Below, one piece after another: positions 23,610 through 32,544 of a stretch of 64,000 bases of DNA. The translations under genes were made by a program, and so were the position numbers. Origin of the DNA: Caldilineaceae bacterium (GTDB lineage: Bacteria; Chloroflexota; Anaerolineae; Caldilineales; Caldilineaceae). The stretch's first letter is position 1. Every line of letters starts with the position of its first letter. Below the pieces are notes generated by a model, which was not told the origin of the DNA, did not search any database, and was given only the letters and a program-made list of their open reading frames with translations. The stretch is from contig JAPKMW010000027.1 of assembly GCA_026645575.1 (NCBI GenBank), positions 40,600 through 104,599 on the forward strand, in the 5' to 3' direction.

Positions 23610-25721
23610 CTAAAATGCCCGCCGCACCCGCAGCCAGTGCACCCCAATCGCCAGCGTCAGCAGGACAAAACCGGTGACATCCACCCAAAAGTTCGCATAG
23701 AGCAGACAGATCCCTGCCACACCGCCCAGCACTCGTTCAACGGGATTGGCTTGTTGGAAGATCCAGCCGCCAAAGGCAATGGCAAAACCACCCACAGCGA
23801 CACAAGCCGTAAAAAAGGTCAGGGCAATCATCGCCGGTTCACCGATCAGCAGCAGGCCCAATCCTTCTGGGCTGAGGGTAAACATAAAGGGCACCAAAAA
23901 GGCCGGCAGGCAATATTTCCACGCCAGCATCATCGTTGGGTAGGGGCGACCGCCGGTGATGGCCGCCGCAGCAAAGGGTGAGAGCGCCGTCGGCGGTGAG
24001 ACATCAGCCAAAACGGCATAGTAGAAGACAAACATGTGGGCCGCCATCTCTGGCACCCCTACCTGCACCAAGGCTGGGATCACCATCACGGCGGCGATGA
24101 TGTAGGAAGCCGTCACCGGCACGGCCAGCCCCAGCACCCAGATAGCCAGCGCAGCGTAGACCACCGTCAGAAAGAGGCTGCCGGCGCCCAGGTTCACGAT
24201 CAGCCCGGAGATTTTCAGTCCCAACCCCGTCAGCGTGACCACCGAGACGATAATGCCGGCGCAAGCCGTCGTCGCCGCGATGGAAACGACACTGCGCCCA
24301 CCCGTTTCCATTGCTTGTAAAATTCGCCAATTGCTCTCATCGCTTGTTTGTTGAGTGAACTTCGCATAGAGAAGCGAAGCAGCCGCGGCTACCGTTGCCA
24401 CCGTCAGCGCCCAAAACGCCGCCACCGGTAGCCGCCAGCCCAGCCCATAGAGCGCCGCACCGGTCAGCAGTGTCAACGCCAAAACCCAGGATGAGGTTAA
24501 GCGGGTCTCCGGTCGCAGATAACTGAGGGCAAAGGCGATGATAATCGACCAGAAGACCGCCATAAAGGCGGTCATCCCCGTTGCCATCAACACGGCCACA
24601 GCAATCAGCGAGGTGAAGTGATAGCCATACTTGCGCGTCAATTCCCACAACGAGGGCGTTTCGATTGTCACGGCTGTCGTGTGCATCCGTCGTGAATCCG
24701 CTTCGATCATGAGCAGACAGGAGAGGTAATAGAGGACCGTCGGCAGCGTCGCCATCACCAGCACATCCAGATAGGAAATCTGGAGATACTCGGCGATTAA
24801 AAAGGCCGCCGCGCCCAATGTTGGCGGTGACAGAATGGCGCCCAGCCCCGCTGCCGACAAAATGCCGCCCGCCGTGTTGGCGTCATAGCCTGACCGTTTG
24901 AGCATGGGCCAGGCCAGCGCCCCCAGCGTCACTGTGGTCGCCACCCCGCTGCCTGACACCGTGCCAAGCAGAAAACCCGCCGCCGTCACTGTACGCCCCG
25001 GCCCCGACCCGCTCTTGGAACGGCCCAGTGCAGCAAACGACCAATCGAGAAAGAACTTGCCGGCGCCGCTGTATTCCAGCAGCGCGCCATAGATGGTAAA
25101 GAGAACAATAAAGGTCGCCGCCACATCGAGCGCGACGCCAAAAATTCCCTCCAGCGTCAAATAGTTCTGGCCGACAAGGCGATCAATGCGATAGCCGCGG
25201 TGGTCAAAGGGTTCGGGAATGTAGGGGCCAAAATAGGCGTAGACGATAAAGAGGCCGGCAATCATCGGCAAGGCCCAGCCCGTTGTCCGGCGCGATGCCT
25301 CTAAAATCAGTAGAATGAGCAGCCCGCCCATGATTACTTCCATGGTGGTCGGGCGCGTCACCCGTTGCAAGGCCGATTCATAGATCGCCAGCAAATAGAC
25401 CAATGACCCCACCGCCGCCAGCGCGAGCAGCAGATCATACCAGGGCACCCGGTTGCGATCGCGCCGCGCAATCGGGTAAAAACAGAAGGTCAAAAAGAGA
25501 ACGATCAACAAGAAACTGGCGCGGTAGACATGCGTCGTAATCGTATATTGCGTCCAATAGAGGGCATAGAGCGCCAGCAAACCAGACAGGACGCCAGTCG
25601 CTAACCGCCAGCCGCCCGCAAGTTTTCGTGTGGGCGATTCCCCTTCAAACTCCTCCAAAATTTGTTCAACATCAATGGCGGTTGGTTGCTCCTGTGTGCG
25701 CTGATCCTGTGTCTGTGCCAT
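23610..25721 (-). CDS. TRAP transporter fused permease (4TM/12TM, DctQM-type)
   Basis: A 703-residue inner-membrane protein combining the small (Q) and large (M) TRAP permease subunits, as in TAXI-type TRAP systems. The N-terminal 40 residues are soluble, then about four helices (Q part), then a long set of helices. Recognisable M-subunit blocks are SGSGVATTVTLGALAWPMLKR, GGILSAAGLGAILSPPTLGAAAFLIAEY and the second-half counterpart VGVPEMAAHMFVFYYAVLADVSPPTA. The system imports organic acids (glutamate-like or C4-dicarboxylates in known cases) using a sodium or proton gradient. Its binding protein is the next gene upstream, 90 bp away across a hairpin. Confidence 0.93.
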   Translation of the reverse strand: MAQTQDQRTQEQPTAIDVEQILEEFEGESPTRKLAGGWRLATGVLSGLLALYALYWTQYTITTHVYRASFLLIVLFLTFCFYPIARRDRNRVPWYDLLLALAAVGSLVYLLAIYESALQRVTRPTTMEVIMGGLLILLILEASRRTTGWALPMIAGLFIVYAYFGPYIPEPFDHRGYRIDRLVGQNYLTLEGIFGVALDVAATFIVLFTIYGALLEYSGAGKFFLDWSFAALGRSKSGSGPGRTVTAAGFLLGTVSGSGVATTVTLGALAWPMLKRSGYDANTAGGILSAAGLGAILSPPTLGAAAFLIAEYLQISYLDVLVMATLPTVLYYLSCLLMIEADSRRMHTTAVTIETPSLWELTRKYGYHFTSLIAVAVLMATGMTAFMAVFWSIIIAFALSYLRPETRLTSSWVLALTLLTGAALYGLGWRLPVAAFWALTVATVAAAASLLYAKFTQQTSDESNWRILQAMETGGRSVVSIAATTACAGIIVSVVTLTGLGLKISGLIVNLGAGSLFLTVVYAALAIWVLGLAVPVTASYIIAAVMVIPALVQVGVPEMAAHMFVFYYAVLADVSPPTALSPFAAAAITGGRPYPTMMLAWKYCLPAFLVPFMFTLSPEGLGLLLIGEPAMIALTFFTACVAVGGFAIAFGGWIFQQANPVERVLGGVAGICLLYANFWVDVTGFVLLTLAIGVHWLRVRRAF

Positions 25722-25747
25722 GCTGTTCTACCGGCTCCCTGTGGTTA

Positions 25748-25804
25748 GTTGGTTGGTGGGTTCGTTGGTTGAGCTTGTCGAAACCAACGAACCCACCAAC
25801 CAAC
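25748..25804. repeat. 23-bp perfect hairpin with GAGCTTGTCGA loop
   Basis: The arm at 25748-25770 pairs perfectly with 25782-25804 (GTTGGTTGGTGGGTTCGTTGG type), with loop GAGCTTGTCGA. It lies between the TAXI binding protein and the TRAP permease and could lower permease expression relative to the binding protein. Confidence 0.85.
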
Positions 25805-25811
25805 AATCTAT

Positions 25812-26960
25812 TTACTGCGACTCTGTCCACACACCTTTTTCGGCATAGAATTTAATCGCGCCGGGGTGGAAGGGGATGGAGGAACCGCTGACGGCGCTTT
25901 CCAGGCTCAGCTTTTCCGCTTCGGGATGAACAGCCTGGACTTCTGCAAGGTTGGTAAAGACCGTATCCAGCAGTTGATAGGCCAGGTCAACCGGCATCGT
26001 GGCGTTGACAAAGAGAATGTTGCCAATGCCAATGCCCGGCACGTCGGCTGTCAAGCCAGCATAGGTCGCCTGGGGCAGGGTAAAGGCGGTGTAGACAGGG
26101 CCAAACTCTTCACGCAGTTGCTCAACCACAGCGCTGGTGTCAATAAAGGTGACCGGCAAGTTGGGGGTCGAGACCAGATCGGTCACGGCGGCGGTGGGCA
26201 AACCGCCGATCCAGAAGAAGGCGTCGATCTTCTTATCTTTCATCGCTGCCACCGACTCGGCCACGCTCAGGTTGTCGCGGGTGATGTCGGCTTGGGGATC
26301 CAGTCCCGCCGCAGCCAGGATGCGATCCGCGGCGCCTTCGGTGCTGCTGCCGGCCGAACCGACCGAGATGCGCTTGCCCTTCATGTCGGCTACGGTGGCA
26401 ATACCCGATTCTTGCAGCGCCACCACATGGACAAAGCTGGTGTAGAGGACGGCCAAGGCGCACGCTTCCACCGCGCCGGTCTCCTTATAGGCCCCCGCTC
26501 CGGTGAGGGCGTCATAGGCTGAATCGACGGTGGACATGCCCAGATCGGCGTCGCCTACCTGGATCAGCTTCATGTTGTCCACCGAGCCACCGGTCACTTC
26601 GGCCGTGGCTTCGGCGTTCGCCAGCTTTTCGGTGATGATGCGCGCCAGGCCGCCGCCATAGGGGAAGAAGACGCCGCCGGTGCCACCCGTGCCAATGACC
26701 AGGCGCAGTTTGCCCTCCGGCATGGCGCCGGTCGCCTTCTCCGGGGTGCAGGGTGCGGTATAGGTGACACCTTCGGGTAATGCACTGGCCGGTTCGGCAG
26801 CCGATTGCGCCGGTTCAGCCGGTGGCGCTGCAGCTTGATCGCCCGTACTGGCCGATTCGGCCGGCGCCGCAGCTTGTTCCGACGCTGGCGCCGGTGTACA
26901 AGCCGCCAACAAGGCTAGAATGAGTAGCAATGGCAGGAAGACGCGAAGAGGCTTTGTCAT
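25812..26960 (-). CDS. TAXI-family TRAP transporter solute-binding lipoprotein
   Basis: A 382-residue exported protein with a lipobox (LALLAAC, Cys near 21), then an Ala/Glu/Pro-rich linker to about residue 70. The binding fold follows: LRLVIGTGGTGGVFFPYGGGLARII is the TAXI glycine-rich start, then the GDADLGMSTVDSAYDALTG block and KGKRISVGSAGSSTEGAA, all typical of TAXI substrate-binding proteins. In a Gram-positive-like or monoderm Chloroflexota cell the lipid anchor would keep it at the outer face of the membrane. It delivers its ligand to the fused permease encoded downstream. Confidence 0.93.
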   Translation of the reverse strand: MTKPLRVFLPLLLILALLAACTPAPASEQAAAPAESASTGDQAAAPPAEPAQSAAEPASALPEGVTYTAPCTPEKATGAMPEGKLRLVIGTGGTGGVFFPYGGGLARIITEKLANAEATAEVTGGSVDNMKLIQVGDADLGMSTVDSAYDALTGAGAYKETGAVEACALAVLYTSFVHVVALQESGIATVADMKGKRISVGSAGSSTEGAADRILAAAGLDPQADITRDNLSVAESVAAMKDKKIDAFFWIGGLPTAAVTDLVSTPNLPVTFIDTSAVVEQLREEFGPVYTAFTLPQATYAGLTADVPGIGIGNILFVNATMPVDLAYQLLDTVFTNLAEVQAVHPEAEKLSLESAVSGSSIPFHPGAIKFYAEKGVWTESQ

Positions 26961-27201
26961 AGATTATTCTCACTTTCTGTGTCGTTCCGTAAAGAGTCGT
27001 GATGCTGTTTGCCTATAGACAAGGGGTAAAACTTACGGGAAATTATACTCAGGAAGCAGGTAAGCGCCAAGAATGCAAAGGGGTGAACGGTGGCAGAGGG
27101 GAAGATAGCGTCTTCAACGAAACTTTGATGCTTCTTCAACGTCAGGATTGTATAGTGAAATCAATGTTGTTATTTCCACAACCACAAAAAGGAGAAGGAT
27201 T

Positions 27202-28788
27202 ATGTCATTGACCCAAAAGGTAAAACGCAATTCATGGCTGATGCGGATGATTGTTGCGTTGTTGCTCGTCGCGTTGACAACACCAATGTTGCCGGCTGCT
27301 TCCCTCTTCGCCGCGACCAGTCAACGCCCGGTTGCCGCTGCCCTCTATGCCGTTTACACAGTACAGCGTGGCGACACCCTTTCGGCCATTGCCCGCCGCA
27401 CAGGCAGCACGGTGCCGGCGCTGGTTGCGCTCAATCGCCTGACCAATGCCAACCAGATTCGTGTTGGGCAGATCATTCTCGTGCCGGCGACGGTGGAAGA
27501 TCGGGGTAGCACCACGACTTATGTCGTCCAACGGCGCGACACGCTCTCGGCCCTGGCGCGGCGCTATAACACCACCGTTGGCGTGTTGATGTGGCTCAAC
27601 GGGATTACCAATCCTAACAACATTCGGGTTGGGCAAAGGTTGCTTGTTCCTGGTAGTGGCGGTGGTGTTGGCCCGGCGCCCATCCGCATTCGCTTCCCGT
27701 CCGGCGGCACCAGCGCGACCGTAACGGGCAGCGTCAATGTCGGGGATCGCGCCTGCTATATCTTTTACGCCGCTGCCGGTCAAACCGCTACCCTCCAGAT
27801 CACCTCGCCCGGCAATGTCGCCAATTTTGACTTTGCCCCGGCGGATCTGGCGGTGAATGGGGGCGTTCCCTTCAAGCGGCTGGTCAACGAAGATCGCACT
27901 TTTTCGCAGTTGCTGCCGGTCAATGGTGACTATATTGCCTGTGTCGCCACGGGCAGCGGGCCGGTCACTTACTCGCTCACTGTTACGATTCCGCCGCTGA
28001 CCACCGGTTGTGCCACCCCTGATGCAGCCATCCGCAGCACCGATTGGAACAGCGTCATCGCCAGTGACCCGGCGCTGACCCGTGAAGTGATCGAGGGCAG
28101 AACCTATGTCACCGTTATCGGTTCCCCTAGCGGTGTCGGCGGTTTCCCGTTGAGTGATATGGTCGTCTATGGCGACTGGGATGAGAACTGTGTGGAAGAG
28201 GCGGCTTTCCCGCTGGATTCGGGCGGCACCGCGGGGACGATTGGTTATCTGGTCTATCGCACCGGCACGCCCCAACCCCGGCTGATCGCCTCCAGCGATG
28301 GTTACAAACTCTCCCTGAGCGTCAGCGGTAACCGGCTGATTGTCACCAACGCGCTCTATGCTGGTTGGGAACCGAACTGCTGCCCCAGCGGCTTTAGCCA
28401 TAGCACCTACCGCTTGGCCGGTGATGTGTTGACCCTGGTCAGCAGCACCACCGAAGGCATTCCGGGGATGCAGGTCGCCACGGTCGAGCAGTTTTATGCC
28501 AACCTCAACAGCCGTGATTTTGCCGCGGCCTATGCGCTACTCTCGCCGGCGTTCCAGGGCGCCAATCCCTTTGCCGCCTGGCAGGCCGGCTATAACAACA
28601 CCGTCAGCTTTACCGTGACCGTGGGCGCCGATCCGGGCGTTGCCAACCGGGTGTTGGTAACGATCAACGCCGTGGAAACTGCCGCCGGTGGCGGGACGGT
28701 GAATCGCACCTATGTCGGCAGTTGGGAGATGATTTGGGGCGGCGCTGCGGGGTGGTTGTTGAATAGCGGGTCGTTTCATCTCGCGTAA
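27202..28788 (+). CDS. Secreted LysM-repeat protein
   Basis: A 528-residue protein starting at the ATG at 27202, which has AAAAAGGAGAAGG upstream. A signal peptide (about 1-42, ending near FAA) is followed by two LysM domains (about 53-98 and 104-149; YTVQRGDTLSAIARR and YVVQRRDTLSALARR), which bind N-acetylglucosamine polymers such as peptidoglycan or chitin. A Gly-rich hinge leads to a beta-rich domain (about 165-260) with a bacterial pre-peptidase C-terminal-like look (RACYIFYAAAGQTATLQI). The last 100 residues (VATVEQFYANLNSRDFAAAYALLSPAFQ) resemble an NTF2-like fold. No catalytic residues are recognised. Confidence 0.85.
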   Translation: MSLTQKVKRNSWLMRMIVALLLVALTTPMLPAASLFAATSQRPVAAALYAVYTVQRGDTLSAIARRTGSTVPALVALNRLTNANQIRVGQIILVPATVEDRGSTTTYVVQRRDTLSALARRYNTTVGVLMWLNGITNPNNIRVGQRLLVPGSGGGVGPAPIRIRFPSGGTSATVTGSVNVGDRACYIFYAAAGQTATLQITSPGNVANFDFAPADLAVNGGVPFKRLVNEDRTFSQLLPVNGDYIACVATGSGPVTYSLTVTIPPLTTGCATPDAAIRSTDWNSVIASDPALTREVIEGRTYVTVIGSPSGVGGFPLSDMVVYGDWDENCVEEAAFPLDSGGTAGTIGYLVYRTGTPQPRLIASSDGYKLSLSVSGNRLIVTNALYAGWEPNCCPSGFSHSTYRLAGDVLTLVSSTTEGIPGMQVATVEQFYANLNSRDFAAAYALLSPAFQGANPFAAWQAGYNNTVSFTVTVGADPGVANRVLVTINAVETAAGGGTVNRTYVGSWEMIWGGAAGWLLNSGSFHLA

Positions 28789-28828
28789 TGGCTGTGGCGC
28801 GTGGAATTCGGAACGCGTCTTGGCGACT

Positions 28829-28900
28829 AGAGAGTGCGTTGCATGGGGCAGAAGATGAGGCTGTCGAGCGAACATCTATGGTCCGTGCAACGCACTCTCT
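28829..28900 (+). terminator. 15-bp stem-loop after the LysM gene
   Basis: AGAGAGTGCGTTGCA (28829-28843) pairs perfectly with 28886-28900, which ends in CTCTCTTTG. The 42-nt loop has its own weak pairing. It lies 40 bp after the LysM stop codon. Confidence 0.6.
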
Positions 28901-29089
28901 TTGCCTCCACCGTTGAGAGCTGATAGTTGGTGCAATGAACTTGCCGTGATAAAATGAAGGAAATTGCTTGTCAATAGCGCTGATAAACAAGCAGGGGAAT
29001 CTTGAGTAGATTCAAGGGATGAAACCGAACGTTTATAATGAAACCAGTGTGGTTAGCTAGCTAGCGCAAGAGTAGAGGGAGTAGAGTCC

Positions 29090-29551
29090 ATGACACGATC
29101 CGCAATCGTAGAAGCGCGGGCCTTCGACAGTTGGCAAGATTACCAAGCGGCCCTCAAGCGCGGCATCGCCCCGCTCACCGCGGAACAGCTTCAGCGTCGG
29201 CTCCTGCCCGGTCTGCGCACGCCGGGCGAAATCGCCGAACATATTGTCTTTGGACGCGCCCTGCACCTGCACCGCACGCTGGGCGAAGGGACGGCAGAAT
29301 TAATGCCCTTTCTCCGCTGGGACGACCCCGATGACCCACCGCACACCGCCGCCGAGATTGTACAGGGCTTGGAGGTGACTTGGCGGGTCATCACCGATTG
29401 TTTGCTGCGTGGATCACCGACCGACGCGATCCCTGAAGCGGAGGCACTGATCATCCAGACGATTTGGGGGCTTCTCGACCACGACCTGCCCCACGCCGGT
29501 GAACTGTCGCTACTATTGGGGGCGGCTGGCCTGCCTGGGGTTGAGATTTAG
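29090..29551 (+). CDS. DinB-like metal-binding protein
   Basis: A 153-residue four-helix-bundle protein of the DinB/YfiT type. Likely metal ligands are His in IAEHIVFGRALH (after helix 2) and the pair in LLDHDLPHAGELSLLLGAAGLPG; the latter C-terminal block is a strong family hallmark. Some members are thiol-dependent transferases or stress-induced proteins; no specific role can be given here. It is a single gene with its own upstream region of about 180 bp after the LysM terminator. Confidence 0.8.
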   Translation: MTRSAIVEARAFDSWQDYQAALKRGIAPLTAEQLQRRLLPGLRTPGEIAEHIVFGRALHLHRTLGEGTAELMPFLRWDDPDDPPHTAAEIVQGLEVTWRVITDCLLRGSPTDAIPEAEALIIQTIWGLLDHDLPHAGELSLLLGAAGLPGVEI

Positions 29552-29600
29552 CGTGCAGGAACTTACGTTACAAAGAACGATTCGTTTCCATCCACAATAA

Positions 29601-29702
29601 TACGGTGTTCTGTATGCCGAAGCCGTGGCCGCAAATAAACCGGTCAGCGCCCTGTTGCGTGAATGGATCGAAGAGCGTCTGGATCTTCCTGCTTCCGTAT
29701 AA
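29601..29702 (+). pseudogene. C-terminal fragment of a ribbon-helix-helix antitoxin-like gene
   Basis: A stop at 29598 is followed by an open frame reading YGVLYAEAVAANKPVSALLREWIEERLDLP and then a stop. The PVSALLREWIEERL segment is typical of the C-terminal helix of short RHH/CopG-like antitoxins, but no start codon, ribosome site or N-terminal strand remains. It marks the left edge of the AT-rich island. Confidence 0.45.
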
Positions 29703-29830
29703 GCGGTGTGAACTTTGGGGGTAATTTTCGATTTCCTCTGCGGCCTTTTCTAGTTGTTATACAACTCTTCTTTGCTCGGTGGGCAGAGCCATTCGCCAGA
29801 CAATGTCTGGCGAATTGATGGAAATGCCCC

Positions 29831-30142
29831 CTATTGCAGTAACAGATCTAGTTCGCTGTTTGTCATGGCTAACATTGGATCGGCTAGATGTTCTTCCAGA
29901 TTGGTCAGGGGCAGATCGGCGAACAAGGTGCTTAATCGTTCAACCGCAGCCAGTGCATCAACTGGATCTTCTGTGGCTAGGGAAGCAGTCTTCGCACCTA
30001 ATTCTTCCTCCGCCGTAAGCAACAGTAGATCACTTAGAACAAGACGCTCGACAACATGCCCTGGTGACAGGTGTAAACGCTCTGCTTGGGTAAGCAGGTG
30101 TTGATAGGCTGTTTCGGAAACTTCGATTGTTCTTGGCGTCAT
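29831..30142 (-). CDS. Antitoxin-like small protein
   Basis: 103 residues starting MTPRTIEVSETAYQHLL at 30142; the longer frame begins within AT-rich leader sequence. The first 45 residues (strand TIEVSE, then helix TAYQHLLTQAERLHLSPGHVVERLVLSDLLL) look like a ribbon-helix-helix or similar DNA-binding antitoxin fold, and the acidic C-terminal half (LFADLPLTNLEEHLADP) could be the toxin-binding tail. No toxin gene is adjacent; one may have been lost. Function is inferred from shape only. Confidence 0.5.
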   Translation of the reverse strand: MTPRTIEVSETAYQHLLTQAERLHLSPGHVVERLVLSDLLLLTAEEELGAKTASLATEDPVDALAAVERLSTLFADLPLTNLEEHLADPMLAMTNSELDLLLQ

Positions 30143-30185
30143 AGCTTTTCTCGTGATCAACAAAACATAACTAAATCGTACAATC

Positions 30186-31163
30186 TCATTGTATCACATC
30201 TGTCTCAAATGCCTGTTTACCATGCGTCGCAAAACATTTCTTCATGTGTTTGTCGAGCACTTCTTGTCTTTTTTCGTTTTCATCTATACTGCCTAAATCC
30301 GGTAGTTCTACCGTGACATACGCTAGCCCTTTATAGTGTTTAAAGATTTCCTCCTGTGGCGACACAAACTTTGGTCTTAACGATGTATGTAGCAAAACTT
30401 GTCCTGAGAGCGTATCTTTCATTCGGATAGTAAGCAAATTTAAATCAAAAAGAGTATGAATATCGCAGCGCAAGATGATCCCATTCCACCAATCATGATT
30501 TTGGGTTTCATGAAATGGGTCGATATGAGCGGCTTCAAGTATATCTTGAATGTTACATCCTGTAACACAACAACGCTCTTTAAATCTAGCTAATAATCCA
30601 CTCCGGAAACCCGCTTGGCCCTGCCTTCCAGCGATATGCTTAGCTATCTCTTTGATGCTAGTCCTTCCTATTCGATTTCTCTCTTCTTCGAGCAAAACGG
30701 TAAGTTTCTCTTGAGTCCTTTCATTTTCGGTTGCAACAGTAATCTCCTTTATTGGTTGTTTTAGTTTACTATGATGAGATGCCTTTGGTTTGGTTGAAAT
30801 TTGACTGTTTGCTTGATTACCAACAGAATCCTGAGTAAAGGTTGGAACTGTAGGCTTTTTACCTCTCAGTTTAGCCTTTCCTAAAAAGGTTATGTCAATG
30901 TGTTTAGGGTTGAAATTAGTATCGCTAGTGGCACAGGGTTCGATATAATTCTCACCTCGTAAATAATAGCAATTTATCAACCCCTTTGTTTGGCAGAATG
31001 CAATTAAAGACATGCACCATTCTTTTATATCGGATAATCTTTTGATTGAGCTATCCTTCTGCTCAATATCATGAGTAACCTCATTAACAAATTCTGATAA
31101 ATCTGTTCGACCACCTTTAGAATTAAGTTGATATAACAGGTATAAATAAGTGTTTTTAGTCAT
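30186..31163 (-). CDS. HNH endonuclease-type protein
   Basis: 325 residues in markedly AT-rich DNA. The C-terminal part (about 190-250) holds an HNH nuclease: CCVTGCNIQDILEAAHIDPF (His213 of the first strand), a central Asn (HDWWNGIILRCDIHTLFD, N227) and His236. The domain order and the RSGLLARFKERC lead-in match HNH proteins of restriction and defence loci. The N-terminal 150 residues are of unknown fold, perhaps a recognition domain. A family with phage- or plasmid-restriction roles is likely, but the target cannot be told. Base composition unlike the flanks suggests transfer together with the next gene. Confidence 0.75.
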   Translation of the reverse strand: MTKNTYLYLLYQLNSKGGRTDLSEFVNEVTHDIEQKDSSIKRLSDIKEWCMSLIAFCQTKGLINCYYLRGENYIEPCATSDTNFNPKHIDITFLGKAKLRGKKPTVPTFTQDSVGNQANSQISTKPKASHHSKLKQPIKEITVATENERTQEKLTVLLEEERNRIGRTSIKEIAKHIAGRQGQAGFRSGLLARFKERCCVTGCNIQDILEAAHIDPFHETQNHDWWNGIILRCDIHTLFDLNLLTIRMKDTLSGQVLLHTSLRPKFVSPQEEIFKHYKGLAYVTVELPDLGSIDENEKRQEVLDKHMKKCFATHGKQAFETDVIQ

Positions 31164-31245
31164 TAGCTTACCCTGACTTACTGAAATTGCTAAGATTTTC
31201 GAGATCCCAATTTATTATTGCTAATTTTTTTACAACTGGTTGAGT

Positions 31246-31716
31246 TTACCAGCTTACTAAAGCAAATAAAAGGATTACTAACATAAAAAGTGTGACTTGA
31301 ATACCAAATGATATGATGAAACAACCCTTTCCTTGCCTTGTTTTAGCATGAACTTTATGATGGCAACTTTGACAAAGAACAATTAAGTTAGATAATTTAT
31401 CTTTGCCGCCATTCGCTACTTGCTTTTTATGATGAACATGTAAGTTAGATGGTGAGCCGCAATGTTGGCATTTGTATCCTGCTTTTTTGAGCGCTTTGTC
31501 TCGAACATGATTCCAGTTTTGCCGCCATTGTTGACCACCTTTTACGAACTTGTATTCCTCGTGTCCAATAGTTTTTCGCCAAATAATGCCCTTTCTAATG
31601 GCTTTTCTTGTCTGTGATGTTACTGCTCCACAGTAATCACATTTTAGCTTAGAACTCAGCCATGCTTTTTTCTTAGCAGTGTATCGGCCACAATTTATAC
31701 ATTTTTGGTTTGACAT
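31246..31716 (-). CDS. HNH endonuclease with zinc ribbon and C-terminal membrane helix
   Basis: 156 residues. An N-terminal zinc ribbon (CINCGRY and CDYCGAV, two CxxC knuckles) is followed by an HNH domain with CQHCGSPSNLHVHHKK, NGGKDKLSNLIVLC and CQSCHHKVH, so both structural Cys pairs and the HH catalytic core are intact. The final 25 residues (GIQVTLFMLVILLFALVSW) form a hydrophobic helix, an odd tail for an HNH enzyme, which could anchor it in the membrane. The gene is AT-rich and 82 bp upstream of the larger HNH gene, in the same direction. Confidence 0.75.
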   Translation of the reverse strand: MSNQKCINCGRYTAKKKAWLSSKLKCDYCGAVTSQTRKAIRKGIIWRKTIGHEEYKFVKGGQQWRQNWNHVRDKALKKAGYKCQHCGSPSNLHVHHKKQVANGGKDKLSNLIVLCQSCHHKVHAKTRQGKGCFIISFGIQVTLFMLVILLFALVSW

Positions 31717-31849
31717 ATTTTTGCTGACCGCTTGTTATCTTCCTAAAATTTACAAGTTAACTGACTTATCCTGTGGGCTATTACAAGTTATTGATTAGAG
31801 CGATGAAGATAACTGATAATACGTTAAAATTAAAATTTTGTCAACTGGC

Positions 31850-32401
31850 TTATATTTTGAGCCTGGAATTGATGCTACTAAATCTAAAGTCTCTAAGCAA
31901 CTGCTCTACCCAAGCACTGATGCGGCTTGTCGTTAAGCCATGTTGATTATCCTCATCCACCGCTAGTCCCAGAAACCAGCCCTCCTCCACAGCCCACGAC
32001 TGCGTAAACGCATACCCCGCCACCGGCCACTGACCCACTAACGTCGCCCCGCGTTCCCGCGCTTTATCCGCGACAAAAAAGAGCGCATCCAAAAAGGTAT
32101 CGGGATAGCCCACCTGATCGCCCAAGCCAAAGAGCGCGACCTGTTTGCCCGTCAGATCCAATGTATCCAACTCCTCAAAGACCTCTTCCCAGTCGGCTTG
32201 CAACTGGCCGACGTTCCATGTTGAAACACCGAGGATCAGATGATCGAAGTCGAGCATTGTTTCCAGGACATAGTCGGCAATATCAAACAGTTCGACCGTG
32301 ACGCCCCGTTCGCCAAAGGCTGCGGCAATCTGCTGGGCGACGGCGGCAGTGGCGCCATTGGTGCTGCCATAAAAGAGACCGATGTGCATTGTTTTGTTCA
32401 T
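31850..32401 (-). CDS. Flavodoxin
   Basis: A 183-residue FMN-binding electron carrier of the long-chain type. The phosphate loop is LFYGSTNGATAAVAQ near the N terminus; STWNVGQLQADWEEVFEEL and ALFGLGDQVGYPDTFLDAL are the other FMN-contact loops. Its length and C-terminal half (AVDEDNQHGLTTSRISAWVEQL) match the FldA group. It would carry low-potential electrons in the cytoplasm, for example to oxidoreductases when iron is low. A second Met at 32389 is an alternative start. It is separate from the AT-rich HNH genes. Confidence 0.92.
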   Translation of the reverse strand: MNKTMHIGLFYGSTNGATAAVAQQIAAAFGERGVTVELFDIADYVLETMLDFDHLILGVSTWNVGQLQADWEEVFEELDTLDLTGKQVALFGLGDQVGYPDTFLDALFFVADKARERGATLVGQWPVAGYAFTQSWAVEEGWFLGLAVDEDNQHGLTTSRISAWVEQLLRDFRFSSINSRLKI

Positions 32402-32450
32402 TTCGTGTTGCGTGTTGCGTGAACCCGGTTATAGCGTTGTTTGCTGATGT

Positions 32451-32495
32451 GGGTGATTAGGTGATTGGTAAAAGTTGCCAATCCCCTAATCACCC
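32451..32495. repeat. Stem-loop of GGTGATTAGGTGATTGG type
   Basis: GGGTGATTAGGTGATTGG (32451-32468) pairs with 32478-32495 at 17 of 18 positions. It lies between the flavodoxin start and the M60 protein stop, and a further CCAATCACCC follows. Confidence 0.7.
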
Positions 32496-32544
32496 AATCA
32501 TCCAATCACCCATTGCAGACATAAGTTGAAGGCATCGCCTCGCG

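Noticed and set aside
27232..28401. Minus-strand open frame of 389 codons
   Set aside because: It is antisense to the LysM protein; Arg/Gly-rich noise.
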